Shown: positions 6,885 through 13,490 of the stretch, in pieces
Numbering within the stretch: position 1 is the stretch's first letter
How the letters are laid out: the number at the start of each line of letters is the position of its first letter
Source of the DNA: a virus
Virus record (IMG/VR): IMGVR_UViG_3300032285_001417
Location: 1-27,625 of that record
Direction: 5' to 3' (one strand)
DNA: 27,625 nt
Notes under the pieces: generated by a model
What the model was told of the DNA's origin: nothing
The model's input: the letters and a program-made list of their open reading frames with translations, nothing else
The model's database searches: none
Program-made: the position numbers and the translations under genes

Positions 6885-7298
6885 ATGTCACAAGTCATCA
6901 TCTACACAACGCAGACCGGCAACGTCGCAGTCTGCATCCCGACCGGCGAATTGCCGATCAACGAAGTTCTCGCCAAGGATTGCCCCGCTGGCGCGATCAT
7001 CGTTGACGCAAACACATTGCCCGAAGCAGACAATGATTTCTTCGATGCTTGGCGCCTGAACAACGGCGTTGTGGCGGTTGACCTCACGGCAGCCAAAACC
7101 ATTCACTCTGCTCGACTCGACGCCGCTGCAAAGGCTGAGGCAGCACATCGCTCGACAAACACGGGCATTGGTATCTCCAATGCGATCTCCGACGCCGACT
7201 TCATTGCAGCCCTCAATGCAAAGCGCGCGGCGATTGCTGCTGCGACTTCGACTTCTGAGCTCCGCGCAGTTTCGATTAACGACATCGTTACTTCATAA
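6885..7298 (+). CDS. Fibre-region accessory protein, possible tail fibre assembly factor (137 aa)
   Basis: The N-terminal half is a small mixed alpha/beta segment: SQVIIYTTQTGNVAVCIPTG, then INEVLAKDCPAGAIIVD and FFDAWRLNNG. The C-terminal half is helical and alanine-rich. Proteins with the pattern CPAGA-x-IVD...FFDAWRL recur beside fibre genes in tailed phages, where the C-terminal part resembles fibre assembly chaperones. Whether it stays in the virion or only aids folding is unknown. It is preceded by AAGAGGAT, the same site that follows the paralogous gene at 8480. Confidence 0.65.
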   Translation: MSQVIIYTTQTGNVAVCIPTGELPINEVLAKDCPAGAIIVDANTLPEADNDFFDAWRLNNGVVAVDLTAAKTIHSARLDAAAKAEAAHRSTNTGIGISNAISDADFIAALNAKRAAIAAATSTSELRAVSINDIVTS

Positions 7299-7309
7299 GG
7301 TAAAGCGAT

Positions 7310-8479
7310 ATGGCACTCGATTTTCCAGCTTCCCCGACGACCGGCCAGACCTTCAACTCAGGAGGTCAGGTATGGACCTATGATGGCCAGGGATGGGTCA
7401 GCGCCTACCAGGCGTCGGGTGCCGTGCGCGCGTCGTTCACTGCATCGGCGAGCCAGACCAGCTTCACAGTTACAGGCGGGTATCTGCCCAACCTGATCGA
7501 CGTCTACCAGAACGGCGTGAAGCTCATCAACGGCACGGACGTGACGGTGACCTCTGGCACCACGGTCAACCTGACGGTCGGCGCAACGGCTGGCGACATC
7601 ATCGAAGTGCTGGGCCTTTCTAGCTTTGCAGTTTCAAACTACCTGCCGCTCGCTGGCGGAACAATGTCTGGCAATTTGATCCACGCGACGGGAGCCAACA
7701 TACTTGGCGACTTTAGCAACTCGACTCTGCTCAGCCGCAGCAACTTCCAGACGAGCACCGTTAACGGAACCACTGGTATCTACGCCCTTCCCAGTGGAAC
7801 TGGTACGGCTGCATCCTGGCAAGCAACGAACGCTGCGGACCCCACGAACGCCAGCAAAATCCTGATCGCCACCAATGGCTCCACTGATGTGCAGCTTGTT
7901 TCTGGGCGCAACGGGACTGGCACTTATTTGCCATTGTCATTCTACACAAATAACACGCAACAGTTGCAGCTTTCCACGGCTGGTATTCTGACTGGCACGG
8001 CTGGCAACTTGATGCTTATACAGGGAACGGCGCAAAATAGCACTAGCGGCACAAGTATTGACTTTACAAGTATACCTTCTTGGGTCAAACGCATTACCGT
8101 AATGTTTAATGGCGTTTCTGTTAGTGGTACTTCTTCCGTTTTGGTACAAATTGGAACAGGCGGAGTACCTACAACAAGCGGTTACGTATCATCCAGTGCA
8201 GAAGTATATTCGGCGTCAGGTATTATTTCGTCAACCGCTGGATTTTTAATCTACGTAAATAACGCCGGATATTTAACCAGCGGTATAATCACACTTGCAA
8301 ACGTCTCAGGTAATATCTGGGTCGCATCTGGAACACTGGCAAATACAGCCGTTGTGCCATTTGTTGTGTCTTCAGGTGGAACCGTTTCGTTGGCTGGCAT
8401 CTTGAATATGCTTCGTATTACCACAGTCAACGGCACAGACACATTTGACGCTGGCAGCGTCAACATCATGTACGAATAA
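7310..8479 (+). CDS. Tail fibre protein, mosaic (389 aa)
   Basis: Probable receptor-binding fibre. The N-terminal segment (FPASPTTGQTFNSGGQVWTY) is followed by a beta domain around residues 40-105 (SFTVTGGYLP-x-x-IDVYQNGVKL, then GDIIEVLG). Next comes the shaft motif NYLPLAGGTMSGNL and a central domain with SGRNGTGTYLPLSFYTN. The C-terminal 152 residues, from about residue 238, are paralogous to the 172-aa gene at 6355. Base composition breaks at that junction: 37 of 60 G/C at 7501-7560 but 23 of 60 at 8101-8160. The gene therefore appears to be a fusion of a local fibre stem with an imported tip domain. Confidence 0.85.
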   Translation: MALDFPASPTTGQTFNSGGQVWTYDGQGWVSAYQASGAVRASFTASASQTSFTVTGGYLPNLIDVYQNGVKLINGTDVTVTSGTTVNLTVGATAGDIIEVLGLSSFAVSNYLPLAGGTMSGNLIHATGANILGDFSNSTLLSRSNFQTSTVNGTTGIYALPSGTGTAASWQATNAADPTNASKILIATNGSTDVQLVSGRNGTGTYLPLSFYTNNTQQLQLSTAGILTGTAGNLMLIQGTAQNSTSGTSIDFTSIPSWVKRITVMFNGVSVSGTSSVLVQIGTGGVPTTSGYVSSSAEVYSASGIISSTAGFLIYVNNAGYLTSGIITLANVSGNIWVASGTLANTAVVPFVVSSGGTVSLAGILNMLRITTVNGTDTFDAGSVNIMYE

Positions 8480-8491
8480 GAGGATTAAAGC

Positions 8492-9307
8492 ATGAGTATC
8501 GCATCATATCTTTCTCAGCTTTTGAACTCTTCGGGATTGGTTCCGGTCGGTAAGATCAACGCGACAGGTACTCCTGGCGCATCAAATTTTTTGCGTGGCG
8601 ACGGTGCGTGGCAGACGCCGTCGGGCGGCTTTTCCAATATGTCTGTTGCCCTTTACGGTTCCGCCATCAACTCGTCTGGATCGTCACTGGTTTGGAACAG
8701 CAACGGTAACCTGACTTGGACCGTCCCAACTGGTATTACGCAGTGCAAAGTCACCGTTGTTGGTGGTGGAGCAAGTGGTTGTTATGCTTATGTGTCAGGT
8801 GCCAATATTGTTGCGGGCGGGGGAGGCGCGGGCGGTGCTTCTATTAGATATGTAACGGGACTTACTCCCGGCGGTACTGTAACGGTTACAGTTGGCGCAG
8901 GTGGAGCATCGGCAGGCACTGGCGGTGCCACTACAGTTAACGGTAATGCTGGAGGAACCTCTTCTTTCGGCGCTTATGCATCAGCAACAGGCGGCACAGG
9001 AGGCATTTCATCAATTGTCGCACCATGGCAAACAGGGGGAGCAGGTGGCACAGGTTCGTCAGGAACTTTTAATATCCAAGGTGGGTACGGATCATCAGGT
9101 GCTATGACGCTTTATTCCGCTTGCGTTAATGCTTTTCCACAAGGTGGTAATGGTGGGAATGGTATTTTTGGCGGTGGCGGGACAACAGGAACGTCAACCG
9201 TAACATCAGGTCGTGCTAATACTGGGGGCGGCGGCGCGGGTGTCAATGCTTCTTATATTGGGAATAGCGGCGCAGGCGGTTCTGGCGTTGTTATCATTGA
9301 ATACTGA
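8492..9307 (+). CDS. Glycine-rich tail fibre tip protein (271 aa)
   Basis: The N-terminal 45 residues contain INATGTPGASNFLRGDGAWQ, a common fibre motif. After a short beta segment (LTWTVPTGITQCKVTVVGGG) the protein becomes strongly glycine-rich to the end, with stretches such as AGGGGAGGAS, GAGGASAGTGGATT and GGNGGNGIFGGGG, and closes with GAGGSGVVIIEY. This matches the Gly-rich domain family found at phage fibre tips, where glycine runs can pack as polyglycine II and the loops bind the receptor. AT-rich composition continues from the preceding fibre tip. It has no homology by eye to the other fibres except the N-terminal motif. Confidence 0.85.
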   Translation: MSIASYLSQLLNSSGLVPVGKINATGTPGASNFLRGDGAWQTPSGGFSNMSVALYGSAINSSGSSLVWNSNGNLTWTVPTGITQCKVTVVGGGASGCYAYVSGANIVAGGGGAGGASIRYVTGLTPGGTVTVTVGAGGASAGTGGATTVNGNAGGTSSFGAYASATGGTGGISSIVAPWQTGGAGGTGSSGTFNIQGGYGSSGAMTLYSACVNAFPQGGNGGNGIFGGGGTTGTSTVTSGRANTGGGGAGVNASYIGNSGAGGSGVVIIEY

Positions 9308-9315
9308 GGTGTATG

Positions 9316-9579
9316 ATGAAGTCGGCTCTTATTTCTCCTGATGAAAAAGTTTACAAATACGACGGCACATTGCTTGGCGAGCGCGTTGCCGAAGTGACAG
9401 TGCAACCATTTGAAGTTGCGCCCCCGTTGTTTTGGGTTCAGTGCGCCGACGATGTTGCTACAGACCAATTTTATTGGGACGGAAATACTTGTGTTACAAT
9501 TCCACCCCGCCCAACACCTGTTGCACAGTTAACAACAGCAACCACTACCGGACAAGGCGGTCCCAATGTCGTTGCTTAG
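9316..9579 (+). CDS. Small fibre-region protein (87 aa)
   Basis: Two ATGs are adjacent (9313 and 9316). I prefer 9316 because GAGG at 9306-9309 is then six bases away rather than three. The protein reads KSALISPDEKVYKYDG, then RVAEVTVQPFEVAPPLFWVQC and ATDQFYWDG. Small proteins with the pattern ISP-x-E...RVA-x-V...FEVAPPLFW-x-x-C-x-DD are recurrent next to phage fibre genes, without known function. There is no membrane segment. Its 3' end overlaps the cupin gene by 14 bases in another frame. Confidence 0.65.
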   Translation: MKSALISPDEKVYKYDGTLLGERVAEVTVQPFEVAPPLFWVQCADDVATDQFYWDGNTCVTIPPRPTPVAQLTTATTTGQGGPNVVA

Positions 9580-9835
9580 TCGCCCCCTCGAACTCGGAAA
9601 ACTGAACGGCATCATCTACGACTTTGAGAACGCTGGCGACGAGCTCGAGCGGCACGTTCACACAGAAGCCGACGTGCATATCTCCATCGTCGCCCGTGGC
9701 TCCTGCAAGGTGTTCGGCGACGGCTGGGAAACGGTTGCTCAAACTGGCGCGGTCCTCGACTGGGAACCGGGCCAGTATCACGGTTTCATTGCTCTCGAGC
9801 CCAACACGCGCCTTGTGAATATTATCAAAGGGTAA
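9566..9835 (+). CDS. Single-domain cupin protein (89 aa)
   Basis: This is a small beta-barrel (cupin) protein with likely metal-binding histidines. Residues 24-45 fit cupin motif 1 (G-x5-HVH-x5-H-x6-G, with H30, H32 and H38 as candidate ligands; the usual Glu is replaced by His). Residues 61-74 fit motif 2 (PGQYHGF, with H72). At 89 residues it is a minimal one-domain cupin. The start overlaps the previous gene, with AAGG about 8 bases upstream. The context, between fibre genes and the repeat protein, would fit a virion or fibre-associated role, but sugar or small-molecule binding or an enzyme activity is equally open. Confidence 0.75.
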   Translation: MSLLSRPLELGKLNGIIYDFENAGDELERHVHTEADVHISIVARGSCKVFGDGWETVAQTGAVLDWEPGQYHGFIALEPNTRLVNIIKG

Positions 9836-9846
9836 GGGGATGACCG

Positions 9847-11139
9847 GTGGCTATAGCGTTTTATCGCGGAGCGTTCGAACCTAGCGCTTTTGAGGTCGCA
9901 AAGTTTTATACTTTGACGACCAGCTATAGCACTTATTCTCAAACCGGATACGCAGCGGGCATCGCTTACGGCCACAAGGTCGTGGCCAATTACGGCTCCT
10001 ATTCCCAAACTGGGAACGTGGCGGCGCTCACCTCCACCCGCAAGCTGGCGATCGCCCAGGGGGCATACGTTTATACCGGATACCAGGCTGGTATCGCCGC
10101 CACCCGCAAGCTCTCGAGCGCACAAGGCACGTTCTCTCAGACTGGATACGCTGCGGCTCTCGCAGCCACCCGCAAGCTCACACTTGCCCAGGGCGCTTAT
10201 TTCCAGACGGGCTATACGGTTTCGCTCAGGGCAAGCCGTGCACTCTCGTCAGCCTATGCAGCCTATGGTCTAACCGGTTACAGCGCGTCGTTCAGGGCCG
10301 CCCGCCAGCTGCCTTTGACCAAGGGCACGCTTACCTACCAAGGTAACATCGCCGGACTTGCTTATGGTCATAAGCTAAATATTGCTTATGGATCATACGC
10401 TTATAATGGCTATGCAAACACCATCAAGGCGACCCGTCAGTTGCCGGCAACTACCGGCGCCATCTATGGTCAGTACTTCCAGACGGGTTACACTGTCAGA
10501 TTGATCCATGGCTATATGCTTGGGATCGGCGGATCCAGTTACCTCAACGCCGGCCAGAACGCACAATTCAGTGCAGCTCGTCGTGTGGCAGCGGGGCAGG
10601 GCGCCTACGGACTTGTTGGTTACGGCGTTTCCCTTGTCAAAATTCTTTCACTTGGTGCTCGCGGAACGTCGTTCTCTGTTACAGGTAACGCCGCTGGCGT
10701 GGCTGCGCAGCGCCAACTGGCGTCGAACTATGGCACCCTGTCAGTCTCTGGCCAGCTCGCAACCATCATTGCTACACGCGCTTTGGTGGGTGATTACGGC
10801 GTTTACGCCCAATATGGCGCTGGCACCCTCAAGTATAACCGCAATCTTCAAGCCTATCTTGGGGGTTATTCGGTTGTCTTCAATAATGCACGCTTGTATG
10901 AAAGCGCTTTTTTCTATACAGATAATGAAATCATTTATGTGCCGACGGAAACCAACTCCGTAGTTGTTCCCGCTGGCAATGTTGATGCCGACGTTACGAT
11001 TGAGGTTCCATTCGAGATCCAGCTGCTCCAAGTCGAGGAGGAGTATCGGATCATCAAGGTTCCGGCAAACGATAACATTGAGGAGCTTGCCGAGTACCGC
11101 AGAGCGGTCGCGGAGAACAGGATGAGGGTGAGGCCATGA
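9847..11139 (+). CDS. Tandem 22-residue repeat virion protein (430 aa)
   Basis: Start is GTG with TAAGGGGA about 6 bases upstream. After a 26-residue lead, residues 27-337 form about 14 tandem units of 22 residues, plus a partial unit to about 355. The consensus is [YQ]-G-[ST]-[YF]-x-x-x-G-x-x-[AV]-x-[ILF]-x-[AY]-[TG]-[RH]-[KQA]-L-x-x-x. One unit (203-228) has a four-residue insertion. The regular small-aromatic-Gly-aliphatic pattern suggests a beta-solenoid or repeated hairpin fold. The last 75 residues are different: acidic and beta/helix mixed, with EIIYVPTETN and KVPANDN. Similar repeats occur in phage virion proteins without known function. It lies between the fibre genes and a fiber-tail adaptor, so a fibre stalk or scaffold is likely. 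Confidence 0.8.
   Translation: MAIAFYRGAFEPSAFEVAKFYTLTTSYSTYSQTGYAAGIAYGHKVVANYGSYSQTGNVAALTSTRKLAIAQGAYVYTGYQAGIAATRKLSSAQGTFSQTGYAAALAATRKLTLAQGAYFQTGYTVSLRASRALSSAYAAYGLTGYSASFRAARQLPLTKGTLTYQGNIAGLAYGHKLNIAYGSYAYNGYANTIKATRQLPATTGAIYGQYFQTGYTVRLIHGYMLGIGGSSYLNAGQNAQFSAARRVAAGQGAYGLVGYGVSLVKILSLGARGTSFSVTGNAAGVAAQRQLASNYGTLSVSGQLATIIATRALVGDYGVYAQYGAGTLKYNRNLQAYLGGYSVVFNNARLYESAFFYTDNEIIYVPTETNSVVVPAGNVDADVTIEVPFEIQLLQVEEEYRIIKVPANDNIEELAEYRRAVAENRMRVRP
9925..10911 (+). repeat. Tandem 66-bp coding repeat, about 14 copies
   Basis: Units of 66 bases encode the 22-residue repeats. Most boundaries fall every 66 bases from 9925, with one 78-base unit at 10453-10530 and one 63-base unit near 10795. 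DNA copies have diverged (different codons for the same residues), indicating an old expansion kept by selection on the protein. Confidence 0.75.
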
Positions 11140-11429
11140 AGCTCGCCAATTTTGTAAAAACTCCAGCTGAGCGCAAGCGTTATACGCTTGACTATTCGGA
11201 CTGGCTGGATACTGGCGAGACCATCGCTTCCGTTACCTTTGGGGTAAGCCCATCGACGACGAACACACTTCAGATCGACGCTTTCACAATTGGCAGTCCT
11301 GCCACTTCAGTCATCTTCTTTGCGAACTTCGGTGACGCAACTAACCAGTACACGGTTGATGTCCAAGTCACGACATCGGGCGGCCAGACCAAAGAAGACA
11401 CCATTCTCTTCTCAGTCAGGAGCGCCTAA
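11136..11429 (+). CDS. Probable phage fiber-tail adaptor protein (97 aa)
   Basis: The start ATG overlaps the previous stop (ATGA), and the stop overlaps the next start (TAATG). The protein begins with a basic segment (KTPAERKRYTLDYSDWLDTGETI), followed by beta strands with an Ig-like spacing (ASVTFGVSP, SVIFFANFGDATNQYTVDVQV). Small proteins with the pattern K-x-P-x-E...RYT-x-DYSDWLD-x-GE are labelled phage fiber-tail adaptors in other genomes, as I recall. The position after fibre and repeat genes supports this role. There is no membrane segment. Confidence 0.7.
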   Translation: MKLANFVKTPAERKRYTLDYSDWLDTGETIASVTFGVSPSTTNTLQIDAFTIGSPATSVIFFANFGDATNQYTVDVQVTTSGGQTKEDTILFSVRSA

Positions 11430-11674
11430 TGGACCCCGTCGAACTCTCAAAACTTTTAGAACAAGCAGCTGAGAAGGGCGCCAAGCGTGCCCTCGAGCGT
11501 ATCGGTCTCCATGACGAGGACGCCGGAAAAGATATCTACGACCTCCGCAACCTGATCGACGGGTGGCGCGGAGCGAAGAAGGCAGTCAGCTCCGCCTTCC
11601 TGCAATGGCTCACAGTCGCGATCCTGGGCCTTATGACAGGGATCGCCTATTTCAAGATCGGAGTGGGTAAGTGA
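11429..11674 (+). CDS. Single-TM small protein, DUF6127-like, lysis-associated (81 aa)
   Basis: Residues 1-55 are charged and helical (LERIGLHDEDAGKDIYDLRN, then GWRGAKKAV). One transmembrane segment follows near residues 58-77 (LQWLTVAILGLMTGIAYF). The pattern resembles small phage proteins grouped as DUF6127. It is coupled by overlapping start/stop codons to the 3-TM holin gene, which is followed by the muramidase. It could be a pinholin-type partner, an antiholin or another lysis-timing protein. No lipoprotein box or signal peptide suggesting a spanin is visible. Confidence 0.7.
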   Translation: MDPVELSKLLEQAAEKGAKRALERIGLHDEDAGKDIYDLRNLIDGWRGAKKAVSSAFLQWLTVAILGLMTGIAYFKIGVGK

Positions 11675-12195
11675 ACCTCCTCAAAACTTTTGGTCCCCTT
11701 CTGGGTCAGATTGCCCCGACGATCGCTACCGCCCTTGGTGGTCCGGTCGCAGGCCTGGCTGTCAAGACGCTCTCCAATATTCTCCTGGGCCACGAGAATG
11801 GCTCGGACGACGAAGTGACGTCGGCCATGGCCGGCGCGAGTCCTGACCAGCTCGCTGCTATCAAGCGCGCTGACAACGACTTCAAAGTCCAGATGGCGAC
11901 GCTGAAGATCGACCTGGTGAAGATCGCAGCCGATGATCGCAACTCGGCTCGCCAGATGCAGATCGCTGTGAAGTCGCAGCTTGTTCCCACGCTGGCAGTG
12001 ATCGTTATTTCGTCCTTTGTTGGCGTGACGATCGGTACTCTTCTTGGCTACGCCAAGATCGAAGGAGCGCTTGCTGGAACTCTCGTTGGGTATCTCTCTG
12101 CCAAGGCAGAACTCGTATTGTCGTTCTATTTCGGTTCTTCGGCTGACAGTGAAAAGAAGAGCGACATGCTCTATCGCTCAACTCCTACGGGGTGA
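11671..12195 (+). CDS. Holin of the 3-TM type (174 aa)
   Basis: Starts with GTG overlapping the previous TGA; GAGTGGG lies upstream. The protein has an N-terminal hydrophobic segment (IAPTIATALGGPVAGLAVKTL), a charged middle part with DNDFKVQMATLKIDL, and two C-terminal membrane segments (LVPTLAVIVISSFVGVTIGT and ALAGTLVGYLSAKAELVLSF). This arrangement fits holins of the 3-TM family, also found in gene transfer agents. It would form inner-membrane holes that let the muramidase reach peptidoglycan. Gene order (small TM protein, holin, endolysin) supports the call. Confidence 0.85.
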   Translation: MNLLKTFGPLLGQIAPTIATALGGPVAGLAVKTLSNILLGHENGSDDEVTSAMAGASPDQLAAIKRADNDFKVQMATLKIDLVKIAADDRNSARQMQIAVKSQLVPTLAVIVISSFVGVTIGTLLGYAKIEGALAGTLVGYLSAKAELVLSFYFGSSADSEKKSDMLYRSTPTG

Positions 12196-12197
12196 TC

Positions 12198-12794
12198 ATG
12201 AATTTCATCGGCGCTGCCATTCGGCTCAAGTCAGCAGATCTGGAGATTGCCGCCCGTGAACTCGACATCGAGCTCGCGGCGCTGAAGGCCGTGATCGCTG
12301 TCGAGACAAGCGGTTCAGGCTTCGACGCGCATGCGCGCCCCCGTGCCTTGTTCGAGCGTCATTTCTTCTATCGTCACCTACTTGATCAGCCAGCCAAGCT
12401 CGATCGGGCAGTGAACCTTGGACTCGCCTATCCGAAGTGGGGCACGCGGCCCTACCCCAAGGGCTCCGACGGTGTCTACCAAGAGATCACCAATGCCTGC
12501 GAGATCGACGAGGAAGCTGCTCTGCTGTCCACGTCCTGGGGCCTTGGTCAGATCATGGGTGAGAACTTTCGCCTCGCCGGATGCGCTTCCGTACATGAGA
12601 TGGTCGAGCAAGCCGTGACATCCGAATACCTCCAGCTTCAGCACATGATGAATTACATCACTGCGACTGGGCTGGATGACGAACTTCAGAAGCGGGACTG
12701 GGCCGGCTTTGCCCGCCACTATAACGGCCCTGCCTATCAGAAGAATGAGTACGACGTAAAACTTGCAAAAGCTTATGAGGTTTCAAATGGCTAA
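12198..12794 (+). CDS. Endolysin: N-acetylmuramidase family
   Basis: The enzyme cleaves N-acetylmuramic acid-glucosamine bonds to lyse the host at the end of infection. The 198-residue protein matches the phage muramidase family (PF11860 type). It has a helical N-terminal segment, then AVETSGSGF with likely catalytic Glu36, then PRALFERHFFYR, SWGLGQIMGENFRLAGC and ARHYNGPAYQKNEYDVKLAKAY. The order and spacing are complete, so it looks active. ATG 12198 is preferred over the in-frame GTG at 12192 because GGGG at 12189-12192 is correctly spaced for it. No signal peptide is seen, so it depends on the holin. Confidence 0.92.
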   Translation: MNFIGAAIRLKSADLEIAARELDIELAALKAVIAVETSGSGFDAHARPRALFERHFFYRHLLDQPAKLDRAVNLGLAYPKWGTRPYPKGSDGVYQEITNACEIDEEAALLSTSWGLGQIMGENFRLAGCASVHEMVEQAVTSEYLQLQHMMNYITATGLDDELQKRDWAGFARHYNGPAYQKNEYDVKLAKAYEVSNG

Positions 12795-12954
12795 GATGAC
12801 AATGAAGGCGTTCGAAAAGACCGCCATGGACAAGAAGATGGACAAGGCTGGTGCTAAGAAGGCAGGCGTGTCCATGAAAAAATGGGAAGGCTCGAAGGCT
12901 GATGACAAGGCCGACAAGAAAGCCATGGCCAAAATGAACAAAGGCAAGAAGTAA
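12787..12954 (+). CDS. Small lysine-rich protein (55 aa)
   Basis: I chose ATG 12787, which has GAGG at 12777-12780; the gene overlaps the muramidase end by 8 bases. About a third of residues are Lys, spread through helices with Ala, Met and Asp (DKKMDKAGAKKAG, then KADDKADKKAMAKM). Its stop overlaps the next start (TAATG). Very basic small proteins of this kind recur beside DUF6321-like proteins in phage genomes. DNA binding or condensation in the virion is possible but not shown. Confidence 0.7.
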   Translation: MAKMTMKAFEKTAMDKKMDKAGAKKAGVSMKKWEGSKADDKADKKAMAKMNKGKK

Positions 12955-13256
12955 TGGCAAAGTCCCCTGCATGGCAGCGCGCAGAGGGCAAGAACCCCGC
13001 TGGTGGCCTCAACGCCAAAGGCCGCGCCTCCGCGAAAGCAGAGGGGCACAACCTGAAGGCACCAGTGAAGGCAGGCGACAATCCTCGCCGTGCGAGCTTT
13101 CTGGCCCGCATGGGGAATATGCCAGGCCCAGAGCACGACGAAAAGGGACGCCCAACACGTCTTTTGAAGTCGCTCCAGGTCTGGGGAGCATCATCGAAAG
13201 CTGATGCGAAAGCCAAAGCCAAGGCGATTAGTTCTCGCCTGGGGAACAAAAAGTAA
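12954..13256 (+). CDS. Small basic phage protein, DUF6321-like (100 aa)
   Basis: The protein begins SPAWQRAEGKNPAGGLNAKG and continues with GDNPRRASFLARMGNMPG, then RPTRLLKSLQVWGASSKADA and a lysine-rich end. This ordered set of motifs is a widely conserved phage protein of about 100 residues that I know as DUF6321. Its function is unknown. The conserved N-terminal half and basic composition suggest binding to nucleic acid or packing inside the head. The start overlaps the previous stop, so it is translated with the Lys-rich gene. Confidence 0.8.
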   Translation: MAKSPAWQRAEGKNPAGGLNAKGRASAKAEGHNLKAPVKAGDNPRRASFLARMGNMPGPEHDEKGRPTRLLKSLQVWGASSKADAKAKAKAISSRLGNKK

Positions 13257-13274
13257 CAGTGTGAGTAACAAGTT

Positions 13275-13487
13275 ATGGCAAAAATTGGAAAGAAATCAAT
13301 TATGGTTGATACTCCAGAAGACGTGAATATCGGTGACGCCGTTGAAGCCGCAGTTGCTGCTGTGGAGAACGTCGTAAAGGTCGCTGTCGCGGACGTTGAA
13401 GAAGAGGTCGTTGAGCTCTCTGAAGCAACCAAGGCAGAGATGGCCGCAGGCCTCGAAGCACTCAAGAAGTTCGTAACCGGAGCGTAA
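13275..13487 (+). CDS. Hypothetical acidic helical protein (70 aa)
   Basis: After a short basic N-terminus (AKIGKKSIMVDTPED), the protein is a single long Val/Ala/Glu-rich helix. It contains AVAAVENVVKVAVADVEEEV and ends LEALKKFVTGA. It has no clear membrane segment because charges are spread along the helix. The ribosome site is weak. It precedes the nozzle gene by three bases. No family was recognised. A small coiled-coil or cap protein is possible. Confidence 0.6.
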   Translation: MAKIGKKSIMVDTPEDVNIGDAVEAAVAAVENVVKVAVADVEEEVVELSEATKAEMAAGLEALKKFVTGA

Positions 13488-13490
13488 CCT

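Noticed and set aside
9925-10911. Regularly spaced 66-bp units resembling a CRISPR or direct-repeat array
   Set aside because: Units are contiguous coding sequence in one open frame without spacers and are diverged at DNA level.
12763-12786. Upstream ATG for the Lys-rich gene inside the muramidase end
   Set aside because: GAGG at 12777-12780 fits ATG 12787; the earlier ATG would add residues absent from the typical MAK start.
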